Below are positions 1-5,394 of a stretch of 5,394 bases of DNA, piece after piece. The notes beneath the pieces are model-generated. The model was not told the origin of the DNA. It saw only the letters and a list, made by a program, of their open reading frames with translations, and did not search any database. Positions within the stretch are counted from its first letter, which is position 1. Each line of letters opens with the position of its first letter. The stretch is from Candidatus Aminicenantota bacterium. GTDB lineage: Bacteria; Acidobacteriota; Aminicenantia; UBA2199. Where the stretch lies: assembly GCA_030671465.1 (NCBI GenBank), contig DAOVIP010000156.1:1-5394 (forward strand), read 5' to 3'. Made by a program: the position numbers and the translations under genes.

Positions 1-1038
1 AAAAATCATCCCCATGAATTTACAGGGATTAAATCCACTTTTGAAAACATTCGAACCCTTGACATTGAAAACCTGGCAGGAAGTATAAAAGTTCGCCCGA
101 CTCTGGAATCAAAAGTGGTGGTAAAATGGATCAAAATAATTTATCACAAGAGTAGAGAACGGGCAGTTGGGTTTCAAGAGAGAATTGAAATCCGGCCCAA
201 TGTGACTGATGGCCATTTGAAGTTTGATGTGGTTTCCCAGGATAAATTCCCTTATAGGCGGGCCAGAATCTTTTTTGATGTTTTGATTCCCGGCGGAGTT
301 CAATTAAAACTGATCAATCGTTATGGGGATATCGAGGTTGAGAGTTCGGATGGAAAGGTAGATATTGACAATAAATATGGAGATGTTCTGGCCAAAGATA
401 TCAAGGCTGGAATGCATATACGCCATGGTTATGGCCGGGTAACCCTCCAAAATATGATGGGACCGGTGGACATGGAGTCCAGATACTCGACGGTTAAAAT
501 ATCCGATGCCCAGTCCCTGGAAATCGAGGGCCGTCATACCCGGATGCAGCTGATTGGAATCAAGCAGGATGTTAACCTGAAAAACTCTCATGATTCTATT
601 GAATTGCGTGATGTCAAGGGAAATGTGACTTTGAATGCCAGACACTGCCGGATCAAGTTATTGAACATCGATGCCGGAACTCTGGTTGTGAACAATACTT
701 ATAACCAGGTCAGTATAGAAAATCTATGGGCTCGGGAAGCGGATATTTCGGTATCCCACGGCGATCTGAATCTGAGGTTTTTTGAAGTTGAGGATCGGAT
801 CAATATCCGGAACAAATATTCCAGAATCCTGTTGGATTATTCAAAAACCCAGAAACCCCGCTTTAATATCAGCCTGATTCATGGAAAAATAATAAATGAC
901 ACTGCCCTGGAATTGAATGTATTAAGCAGTAAGTATAAACACTTGTTTACCAGCCAGGAGGGGAAACCCGAAATCATTATCAATAATAAATACGGTGATG
1001 TTAAATTAAGAAATAGCGAAATTAAACCGGTAGAATAA
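1..1038 (+). CDS. DUF4097-type beta-solenoid protein, 5' end outside window
   Basis: The frame is open from base 1 to the TAA at 1036-1038, giving 345 visible residues. A GTG at 115 is possible, but the upstream codons read as ordinary family sequence (IENLAGSIKV, residues 22-31), so the true start and probable signal peptide lie left of the window. Residues 20-100 form a lead-in of beta strands. From about residue 106 to the end the protein is a run of short strands with the recurring form [NHS]-x-[YH]-[GSx]-x-[VIL], for example NRYGDIEV, NKYGDV and a final NNKYGDVKL. This is the right-handed beta-solenoid pattern of DUF4097/DUF2807-like 'adhesin' domains, which are usually exported or envelope-located; their biochemical role is mostly unknown. 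No transmembrane segment or catalytic motif is visible, and the C-terminus ends just after the last coil. A 127-base gap with its own promoter separates it from mtnP, so it is probably a separate transcription unit. The fold call is good; the function is unknown. Confidence 0.8.
   Translation, partial: KNHPHEFTGIKSTFENIRTLDIENLAGSIKVRPTLESKVVVKWIKIIYHKSRERAVGFQERIEIRPNVTDGHLKFDVVSQDKFPYRRARIFFDVLIPGGVQLKLINRYGDIEVESSDGKVDIDNKYGDVLAKDIKAGMHIRHGYGRVTLQNMMGPVDMESRYSTVKISDAQSLEIEGRHTRMQLIGIKQDVNLKNSHDSIELRDVKGNVTLNARHCRIKLLNIDAGTLVVNNTYNQVSIENLWAREADISVSHGDLNLRFFEVEDRINIRNKYSRILLDYSKTQKPRFNISLIHGKIINDTALELNVLSSKYKHLFTSQEGKPEIIINNKYGDVKLRNSEIKPVE
316..1008 (+). repeat. Protein-level tandem repeat, about 13 coils of ~18 residues with a Tyr/His ladder
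   Basis: Within the solenoid protein the repeated aromatic position falls at visible residues Y108, Y126, Y144, Y162, H179, H197, H215, Y234, H253, Y273, H294, Y312 and Y331. The spacings are 18, 18, 18, 17, 18, 18, 19, 19, 20, 21, 18 and 19. Each is followed two or three residues later by Val, Ile, Leu or Met. The DNA itself is not a near-identical repeat; codons and most residues differ between units, so this is an old diverged structural repeat and not a recent expansion. Unit boundaries are approximate. Confidence 0.75.
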
Positions 1039-1106
1039 GTGCCTTTTTTCCGGTATTTCCACTTGCGGCGAGCTCACATAATGATTTTCTGTCTTCAGAA
1101 GCAATG

Positions 1107-1135
1107 TTGACCTGGCTTGACTTATGCGATAGAAT
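1107..1135 (+). promoter_or_regulatory. Sigma70-like promoter upstream of mtnP
   Basis: TTGACC (1107-1112) and TAGAAT (1130-1135) each match the -35 and -10 consensus at five of six positions and are separated by exactly 17 bases. Transcription would begin near 1142, leaving a leader of about 24 bases before the ATG at 1166. An overlapping weaker pair, TTGACT (1117-1122) with TAATAA (1140-1145), has the same spacing. No operator-like dyad is clear. The evidence is consensus matching only. Confidence 0.5.
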
Positions 1136-1165
1136 TCATTAATAATATAGATTAATAAAATTGAT

Positions 1166-2050
1166 ATGGAGAAGCCATTGCAAAATGCGGATATAGGTGT
1201 TATTGGCGGCAGTGGATTTTATAACCTGATTTCCCTGAATAATGCTGAGTATATTGATATCGAGACCCCTTTCGGGCAGCCATCCGAGAAATTTTTAATC
1301 GGTAACATGAAAGGTCGATCCATTACTTTTTTATCCAGGCACGGAATCGGACATCGATTCAGCCCCTCCGAGGTGAACTATCGGGCCAATCTGTATGCTC
1401 TGAAGTTACTGGGAGTAAAACAATTGATCTCTGTAAATGCAGTTGGTTCATTGACAGAAGGAATTGCCCCGACCAGCCTGGTCATTCCGGATCAATTTGT
1501 TGATCATACCCATAAAAGGGAGAGCACTTTTTTTGAAGACGGAATCGTGGCCCATGTATCCATGGCAGAACCAACCTGTTCATGTCTTTCCAAAATCGCC
1601 TATGAGACAGCCAGGCATGTCGGGCTTGATGTTCATTCAGGCGGAACGTATTTGAATATAGAGGGCCCTCAGTTTTCGACCAGAGCGGAATCTGAGTTGT
1701 ATCGCAAGTTTCAATTCTCGGTGATCGGTATGACTCAGGCTATCGAATCAAAATTGGCCCGAGAGATGGAAATGTGCTTTGTATCACTTTCTTTTGTTGC
1801 CGATTATGATTGCTGGCACAAAGATTTCGAATCAGTATCCGTGGAGCTGATCATTGATAACCTGGAAAAAAATACCGAGAATGCCAATCATTTGGTTTCC
1901 CTTCTGGTGGAAAAGCTCAACTCAAGGGAAGATAGATGCGAATGCCAATCTTCATTGGAAAATACCTTTATTACCGATCCCGGGTTGATGCCCAGGAAAA
2001 CAAAAGAAAAACTGGCTCCTATCATCAGTAAGTATATTTCTCTGGATTAG
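1166..2050 (+). CDS. mtnP: 5'-methylthioadenosine phosphorylase (MTAP)
   Basis: A 294-residue cytoplasmic enzyme of the purine nucleoside phosphorylase family 2. Family members cleave 5'-methylthioadenosine with phosphate to adenine and 5-methylthioribose-1-phosphate, recycling the by-product of polyamine and other SAM-dependent pathways. Visible motifs in order: phosphate loop GVIGGSGFY (11-19, S16), SRHG (57-60, phosphate-binding R58/H59), NAVGSL (91-96), EGPQFSTRAES (166-176), GMT (188-190, ribose contact) and ADYDCW (212-217). The two Asp residues D213/D215 are those that select a 6-aminopurine base in MTAP, where PNP has Asn. The C-terminal stretch 258-290, with its Cys pair and ending in KY, is normal for bacterial MTAPs, and the length is close to typical. 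One mild departure: the usual Pro before Glu in the MTxxPE segment is Ile193. The ATG at 1166 is the first start in frame close to GVIGG. No Shine-Dalgarno sequence is evident before it. It is the first gene after the 1107-1135 promoter. Methylthioinosine phosphorylase is the main alternative specificity and is less likely given the Asp pair. Confidence 0.93.
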   Translation: MEKPLQNADIGVIGGSGFYNLISLNNAEYIDIETPFGQPSEKFLIGNMKGRSITFLSRHGIGHRFSPSEVNYRANLYALKLLGVKQLISVNAVGSLTEGIAPTSLVIPDQFVDHTHKRESTFFEDGIVAHVSMAEPTCSCLSKIAYETARHVGLDVHSGGTYLNIEGPQFSTRAESELYRKFQFSVIGMTQAIESKLAREMEMCFVSLSFVADYDCWHKDFESVSVELIIDNLEKNTENANHLVSLLVEKLNSREDRCECQSSLENTFITDPGLMPRKTKEKLAPIISKYISLD

Positions 2051-2054
2051 GGTG
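2049..2054 (+). promoter_or_regulatory. Ribosome binding site supporting a TTG start
   Basis: AGGGTG lies five bases before the TTG at 2060 and overlaps the TAG stop of mtnP. It is the only purine-rich Shine-Dalgarno-like element here and supports TTG as the start of the 182-residue gene, because the first in-frame ATG is at residue 79, inside the conserved-looking N-terminal region. Confidence 0.45.
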
Positions 2055-2059
2055 AAAAT

Positions 2060-2608
2060 TTGCAACATAAAAATCCTAATTTAGAACAATTAATACGGGG
2101 AATAGACAAAAGAATAGAGGAACTAAAGATTCAATTTAACCTCTTTTTTTCCGGAGAACTTAATATCCCTCCCGAAAAAGAGAGGGATGATACAGAAAAA
2201 CAGATCCGGAACATTTTAGCTTCAGATCAGAAATCTGCCACAATCAATATTTTAATACAAAATGTCGCCTCAAAATTTACCCTCTATAACAATATGTGGC
2301 TTAAGAAACTTCATGAAATCGAAGTCGGACTGGTTGCGGTCAGGAAAAAACCCATCAATACTGTCCAGGAGCATCAGGGTAAAAAAGCAAAACAGAAGGA
2401 TATTACAGTTAGTTTGAACAGTGAAAACTCATTTGAACAATTTTTTAAAGATTATTGTTCATTTTCAAAGGAAAAATCATTCAAATCCTCTGATAAAGAG
2501 AGTATTATTAATTCACTCAAGTCTAAAATGATTACTGCCAGTCTGGTTGACGCCAAAATCAATCTCCTCCTCAAGCAGGGTAAAGTTAAAATCCGGATAA
2601 AGAAGTAA
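2060..2608 (+). CDS. Small helical protein resembling the MXAN_5187 C-terminal domain family
   Basis: A 182-residue, charged, soluble protein with no signal peptide or membrane segment, so probably cytoplasmic. Residues 1-92 are helical: an LEQLIRGIDKRIEELK-type start, then FFSGELNIPPEKER (29-42), then a helix ending NNMWLKKLHEIEVG (77-90). Residues 93-123 are a Lys/Gln-rich linker. Residues 124-182 begin FEQFFKDYCSF and end in the basic strand GKVKIRIKK. The sequence 'Y/F-FF-G-x-x-x-x-PP-x-x-x-R ... W-x-(K/R)-x-L-x-x-IE-x-G' followed by a short C-terminal module ending GKVxIKxx is what I recall of proteins annotated with the MXAN_5187 C-terminal domain in myxobacteria and relatives. That match is from memory and moderate. 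Biochemical function is unknown. The TTG start follows mtnP by nine bases in the same reading frame, so the two are almost certainly co-transcribed and probably translationally coupled. Confidence 0.75.
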   Translation: MQHKNPNLEQLIRGIDKRIEELKIQFNLFFSGELNIPPEKERDDTEKQIRNILASDQKSATINILIQNVASKFTLYNNMWLKKLHEIEVGLVAVRKKPINTVQEHQGKKAKQKDITVSLNSENSFEQFFKDYCSFSKEKSFKSSDKESIINSLKSKMITASLVDAKINLLLKQGKVKIRIKK

Positions 2609-2631
2609 TTGGTTTTTCAAATTGAATATAA

Positions 2632-2660
2632 TTGACTATATTTTATTGTCCCGTTAAAAT
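2632..2660 (+). promoter_or_regulatory. Possible internal promoter abutting the M16 pair
   Basis: TTGACT (2632-2637) and TAAAAT (2655-2660), with a 17-base spacer, look like -35 and -10 boxes, but the -10 ends directly before the ATG at 2661. Transcription would then begin inside the first codons, near the in-frame GTG at 2667. It would only serve this gene as a leaderless transcript from that GTG. In a spacer this AT-rich, a chance match is quite likely. Confidence 0.2.
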
Positions 2661-3974
2661 ATGGCTGTGAAGAAATTTCTTCTTTTTTATTTGCTATTTA
2701 TTGGCACCGGTCTTTTTTTAATTGCTCAGACAAAATCCAATGTGAGTAAATTGCCAAACGGTTTTACACTCATATTATCACCGGTAGAAAATATTGAAGC
2801 AGCCTGTATTTTTTCCTATCATAAAACAGGGGTGAGGGATAATCCCATTGATATTAGGGGTGCTTCCTATCTATATCAATATTTAATGTTTTTGGGAACC
2901 GAGAATCTCGATCCCTATGACCGGATCATGTTTATTAAAAAAAATGGTGGCATCAGCATCGGGAGAGTCAATTATGACAATTCGATTTTTTATCAGGTAA
3001 TCCCGGATGATAAAATAAATAATGCGTTATGGCTGGAGAGTGAACGCATTAAATCACTGAAAATAACGGACAGGGATATCAATATTCAAAAAGGTAATAT
3101 TTATAAGAGAATTTACAGATTGATGAATTCCAATATCGGTTTCAGGGCTAGGGATTGGGTCAGGGCCAAGGTTTTTGAGAACACGGTTTATGAAATTCCA
3201 CTATACGGAAGTGTTGAGAAAATCAGAACCTTCAGCAACCAAGAAGTTAAAAACACCTATGAGTTTTATCGAAATCCATCTGATATCATTATGGTTATCT
3301 CAGGGCGCTTCAATACTTCGCAAATCATTCAATGGGTTGAGAAACATTTTTCCTACAATGTTTTCATGAAGTTTCCCCGTCAGCGGAATTATGTGATCAA
3401 TGAACCCCACAAAAAATATATAAACAAGAATTGGTTGATTAAAGATTTAGCCAAGAATTTTGTGTGTTTGGGCATTCGAGCCCCTGGCAAATTGAGTTAT
3501 GATCATCTGTATTTTGAATTTATCCGCTATTATTTATTGGATACCCGCATTTCCAAATTGGAAAAAATGATCAACCAGGTCAACAACCTTGATGTTAAGA
3601 TCACCTATGAGTACTCCAATCATATTGAATCAAATGCCCTGATCATGAAAATGGATTCTTCCACCAGATTGGAAATTGATAAGGCAAAATACATTTTGGA
3701 AAAAGAGTTGGAAGCACTACAAAAATTTCCCCTGTCCAACGCCAATCTTAAAATGGTAAAATCATTGATGGAAATCGATTTTCAAAAAAACATGAGCAAG
3801 CTTGACAGGAGAAGCTATATTTTGGCCGAACATTATCATCTATTTGGGAATCTGAATTTTGAAAAAAATATCCTGAAAAGAATCAGAAAAATCTCTCAAT
3901 ATGATATAATAGAAATGAGCAAGAAATACTTGGTAAAAGAAAATCTTGTTGTTCTCAATGTGTACAAGAAATAG
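2661..3974 (+). CDS. Exported M16-family (insulinase/pitrilysin fold) protein lacking the zinc motif
   Basis: A 437-residue protein, normal in length for a bacterial M16B subunit. Residues 1-22 are a Sec signal peptide (KK at 4-5, hydrophobic 6-21, likely cut near A22), so it acts in the periplasm or at the envelope. The N-terminal M16 domain opens with LPNGFTLILS (31-40), the tGvRDNP segment (56-62) and GASYLYQYLMFLGT (67-80). The last aligns with the catalytic G-x-x-H-x-x-E-H-x-x-F-x-G-T, but the two zinc His residues are Y70 and Y74 and the catalytic Glu is Q73. The third zinc ligand, a Glu normally about 75 residues later, falls in QKGNIYKRI (143-151), which has no acidic residue. YEFYRNPSDIIMVISGRFN (200-218) matches the usual FYxxxY-P-x-N ... 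GDF segment. A second M16 domain follows from about 260. The protein should keep the fold but not hydrolyse peptides. The ATG at 2661 is chosen because it gives a complete signal peptide; no Shine-Dalgarno sequence is obvious. It overlaps the next M16-like gene. Confidence 0.85.
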   Translation: MAVKKFLLFYLLFIGTGLFLIAQTKSNVSKLPNGFTLILSPVENIEAACIFSYHKTGVRDNPIDIRGASYLYQYLMFLGTENLDPYDRIMFIKKNGGISIGRVNYDNSIFYQVIPDDKINNALWLESERIKSLKITDRDINIQKGNIYKRIYRLMNSNIGFRARDWVRAKVFENTVYEIPLYGSVEKIRTFSNQEVKNTYEFYRNPSDIIMVISGRFNTSQIIQWVEKHFSYNVFMKFPRQRNYVINEPHKKYINKNWLIKDLAKNFVCLGIRAPGKLSYDHLYFEFIRYYLLDTRISKLEKMINQVNNLDVKITYEYSNHIESNALIMKMDSSTRLEIDKAKYILEKELEALQKFPLSNANLKMVKSLMEIDFQKNMSKLDRRSYILAEHYHLFGNLNFEKNILKRIRKISQYDIIEMSKKYLVKENLVVLNVYKK

Positions 3975-5343
3975 AAACTTAATCAATTCCCTTTTCCTAT
4001 TCGTTTTATTGACCCAGTTGATGTCATTTACCCTTTCCTCCGAGGTGACCACGTTCGTCAGTGCCAAGGGATTGTCCATCAAAATTCTGAAGACCAATGC
4101 CATCAGTTTTATCCATGCTGAGATTTTGATTTTTTACCCTGATAAAATCAATCCGGCCATTTCATATCTGACAGTTGAGAATATGTTTAATTCGGGCATT
4201 CACAATACAGTTTCAAATCTGTTGAGCGTTTTGAAGCGGATGGGAAATGATTTCCAGATTGAACATCGGGTTGACTACCTGAAAATAAGTTTAAATTTCT
4301 TACCTGGCCGGATATCACTTTTCACTCAATTTCTCGATGAACTCTTTAGTTACAAGTCATTCGGACTGAAACGTTACAATGACAGCATATTCAACTACCG
4401 CAGACATTTCAAGAGGAAGAGCGAATGGGAGAAGACCATGGCCCGTCAATACGCCTATTCCCATCTTTTCCCGGACCACGCTCTGGGTAATACGGTGATT
4501 GATGCGGATTCCTTGTTGAAGATAAATCTGGCCCAGATACGGTCTTTTTATCGGAATACCTTCCGGCTCGACAATTCATTACTTTTATTAAAAGGTGATC
4601 TGAATCCACATATTACTTTCGGGATGATTGAAAAGGATTTGAAATCTTTTAAAAAAGCAGAAAAAAAGGAAACATTGGCAGAAAAATTAAAGGTGATTGA
4701 TAATCGCAAAATCATTGTATTGGATATTGCCAGCAATGAATCCCCGATTATTTTCTGGTTCCAGGCCATTCCCTCTTTAGGTGACAACAATCATATGTTT
4801 TGGAGGGTGATGAATAATATTTTATTTAACTATCCCATCGGTGTGGTATACAAAAGGGCAGCCTTGTATGGAATCAGAAATATCCGGAAAATTGAGACGG
4901 AAATGATCAATCATTTTCAGGTGTCGGTTCTCTGCAATACCATAAAGATCAACTACAGTGATATTGAGAGATTTATTATGCTGGTAGACAGCGAAACCAG
5001 GAAATTAACCAAGAGAAAAATCGATAGAAAGGAATACCTCGATTCTTTGAATTTTTTTCTGGGTCAGGCCAAAGTGAACTCCTCCAACTTCAACCATGAT
5101 GTTCAGATGGAAATCAAGAAAAGTATATTAAATTTGGAAGAAAAGAATATTACCATTTCTCCGAAGATATTTCAGAAAGTCACCCTGGACAATTTGAATC
5201 GATTCATTGGAAATTTTAAATTCATGGCCCGGAATGGCAACCATATAAGAAGACCTGAAATAATTGTCATTACCGGCAATGCTAGATTGATCAAAGGGTA
5301 TTTGAATATATTAAAGCCGGATTTTATTTATTCAGCCTATTAA
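3958..5343 (+). CDS. Exported M16-like partner subunit, non-catalytic
   Basis: A 461-residue protein from the ATG at 3958. A TTG at 3946 would add four residues; I prefer the ATG because MCTRNRN followed by a hydrophobic run (8-27) makes a good signal peptide, likely cut near S27-S28. M16 features: the first-domain helix YLTVENMFNSGI (70-81) where HxxEH would lie, with no zinc ligands; LKRMGNDFQIE (92-102), matching the family's 'le.lGa.f' segment; YSHLFPDHALGN (167-178), corresponding to the 'lfg.hPyg' segment; IRSFYRNTFRLDNSLLLLKGDLN (194-216), corresponding to the dl..FY...f.p.N..l.v.GD block. The second domain spans about 250-455. In non-catalytic subunits an Arg and a Tyr about seven residues apart usually face the partner's active site. 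Here the matching stretch, VVYKRAALYGIR (296-307), has R300 but Arg at the expected Tyr position and a Tyr at 304. The frame overlaps the upstream gene by 17 bases and has no clear ribosome binding site, pointing to coupled translation and a stoichiometric complex. Sequence similarity to M16 is weaker than for its neighbour. Confidence 0.78.
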   Translation: MCTRNRNLINSLFLFVLLTQLMSFTLSSEVTTFVSAKGLSIKILKTNAISFIHAEILIFYPDKINPAISYLTVENMFNSGIHNTVSNLLSVLKRMGNDFQIEHRVDYLKISLNFLPGRISLFTQFLDELFSYKSFGLKRYNDSIFNYRRHFKRKSEWEKTMARQYAYSHLFPDHALGNTVIDADSLLKINLAQIRSFYRNTFRLDNSLLLLKGDLNPHITFGMIEKDLKSFKKAEKKETLAEKLKVIDNRKIIVLDIASNESPIIFWFQAIPSLGDNNHMFWRVMNNILFNYPIGVVYKRAALYGIRNIRKIETEMINHFQVSVLCNTIKINYSDIERFIMLVDSETRKLTKRKIDRKEYLDSLNFFLGQAKVNSSNFNHDVQMEIKKSILNLEEKNITISPKIFQKVTLDNLNRFIGNFKFMARNGNHIRRPEIIVITGNARLIKGYLNILKPDFIYSAY

Positions 5344-5368
5344 AACTTTTTTTATTTCATTTCCTGAT

Positions 5369-5394
5369 ATGGGTTTTTCTGATTTTTTAAGTTT
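5369..5394 (+). CDS. Possible start of a further gene, cut by the window edge
   Basis: An ATG at 5369, 25 bases after the TAA of the second M16-like gene, opens a frame (MGFSDFLS) that stays open to the last base. The short gap would fit continuation of the operon. No Shine-Dalgarno sequence precedes it and eight codons are too few to identify anything, so it may be chance. No convincing terminator hairpin lies in 5344-5394. Confidence 0.2.

Noticed and set aside
109..645. Open frames on the minus strand opposite the solenoid gene
   Set aside because: They lie wholly antisense to a gene with clear repeat structure and show no family-like sequence or start signals.
115..1038. Solenoid gene starting at the GTG at 115
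   Set aside because: The same frame continues without a stop to base 1 and its upstream residues fit the family's first strands, so the gene is truncated by the window and does not start at 115.
1026..1054. ACCGG ... CCGGT inverted repeat around the end of the solenoid gene, with a run of six T
   Set aside because: The T-run lies in the loop and not after the stem, the stem is only five base pairs and the loop is about 19 bases, so it is not a credible intrinsic terminator.
1087..1100. Small perfect hairpin TTCTG-TCTT-CAGAA in the spacer before mtnP
   Set aside because: The stem has five base pairs and no following T-run. It lies upstream of the predicted transcription start and could be chance.
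3840..4790. Minus-strand open frames opposite the M16-like genes
   Set aside because: They are antisense to well-supported coding sequence and have low-complexity translations with no recognisable domain.
2661..5343. The M16-like pair as pseudogenes
   Set aside because: Both frames are uninterrupted, of normal family length, carry signal peptides and keep fold-defining segments; only the catalytic positions are changed.
5343..5394. AAACTT near 5344 and AAGTTT at the window end, with T-rich sequence between
   Set aside because: The stem is six A/T-rich pairs with a loop of about 40 bases; too weak to call a terminator.

Overview
The window holds four genes on the + strand that can be read with confidence, plus the possible first codons of a fifth at the right edge. 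There is no RNA gene, insertion sequence or CRISPR array. The DNA is fairly AT-rich. Two proteins have Sec-type signal peptides and a third looks exported, which suggests a Gram-negative-type bacterium with a periplasm. The mix (DUF4097-type solenoid, paired M16-like proteins, a helical protein resembling the MXAN_5187 C-terminal family) resembles the Acidobacteriota / Aminicenantes / Myxococcota-like part of the tree. That placement is an inference from family memory, not a measurement.

Layout: (1) 1-1038 is the 3' part of a beta-solenoid protein of DUF4097 type, open at the left edge. It is built from about 13 repeats of about 18 residues, each carrying a Tyr or His at the same position. 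(2) 1039-1165 is an intergenic spacer with a good sigma70-like promoter (TTGACC, 17-base spacer, TAGAAT) reading towards the next gene. (3) 1166-2050 encodes 5'-methylthioadenosine phosphorylase (mtnP/MTAP), a purine and methionine salvage enzyme with its key motifs present. (4) 2060-2608 encodes a small cytoplasmic helical protein that begins on TTG, nine bases after mtnP and in the same frame. (5) 2661-3974 and 3958-5343 encode two exported M16 (insulinase/pitrilysin)-fold proteins with overlapping reading frames.

The main point of interest is the M16 pair. Bacterial M16B proteases commonly work as a catalytic subunit (HxxEH plus a downstream Glu) with a non-catalytic partner. Here the upstream subunit, which sits where the catalytic one should be, reads YxxQY in place of HxxEH and has no acidic residue where the third zinc ligand is expected. 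The downstream subunit has no zinc motif either. The locus therefore appears to encode a complete but non-proteolytic M16 heterodimer, possibly a periplasmic binding or chaperone-like complex.

Genes 3 to 5 are close enough to be one operon driven from the promoter near 1107-1135. A functional link between cytoplasmic MTA salvage and the periplasmic pair is not evident from sequence, and they may simply be co-transcribed.
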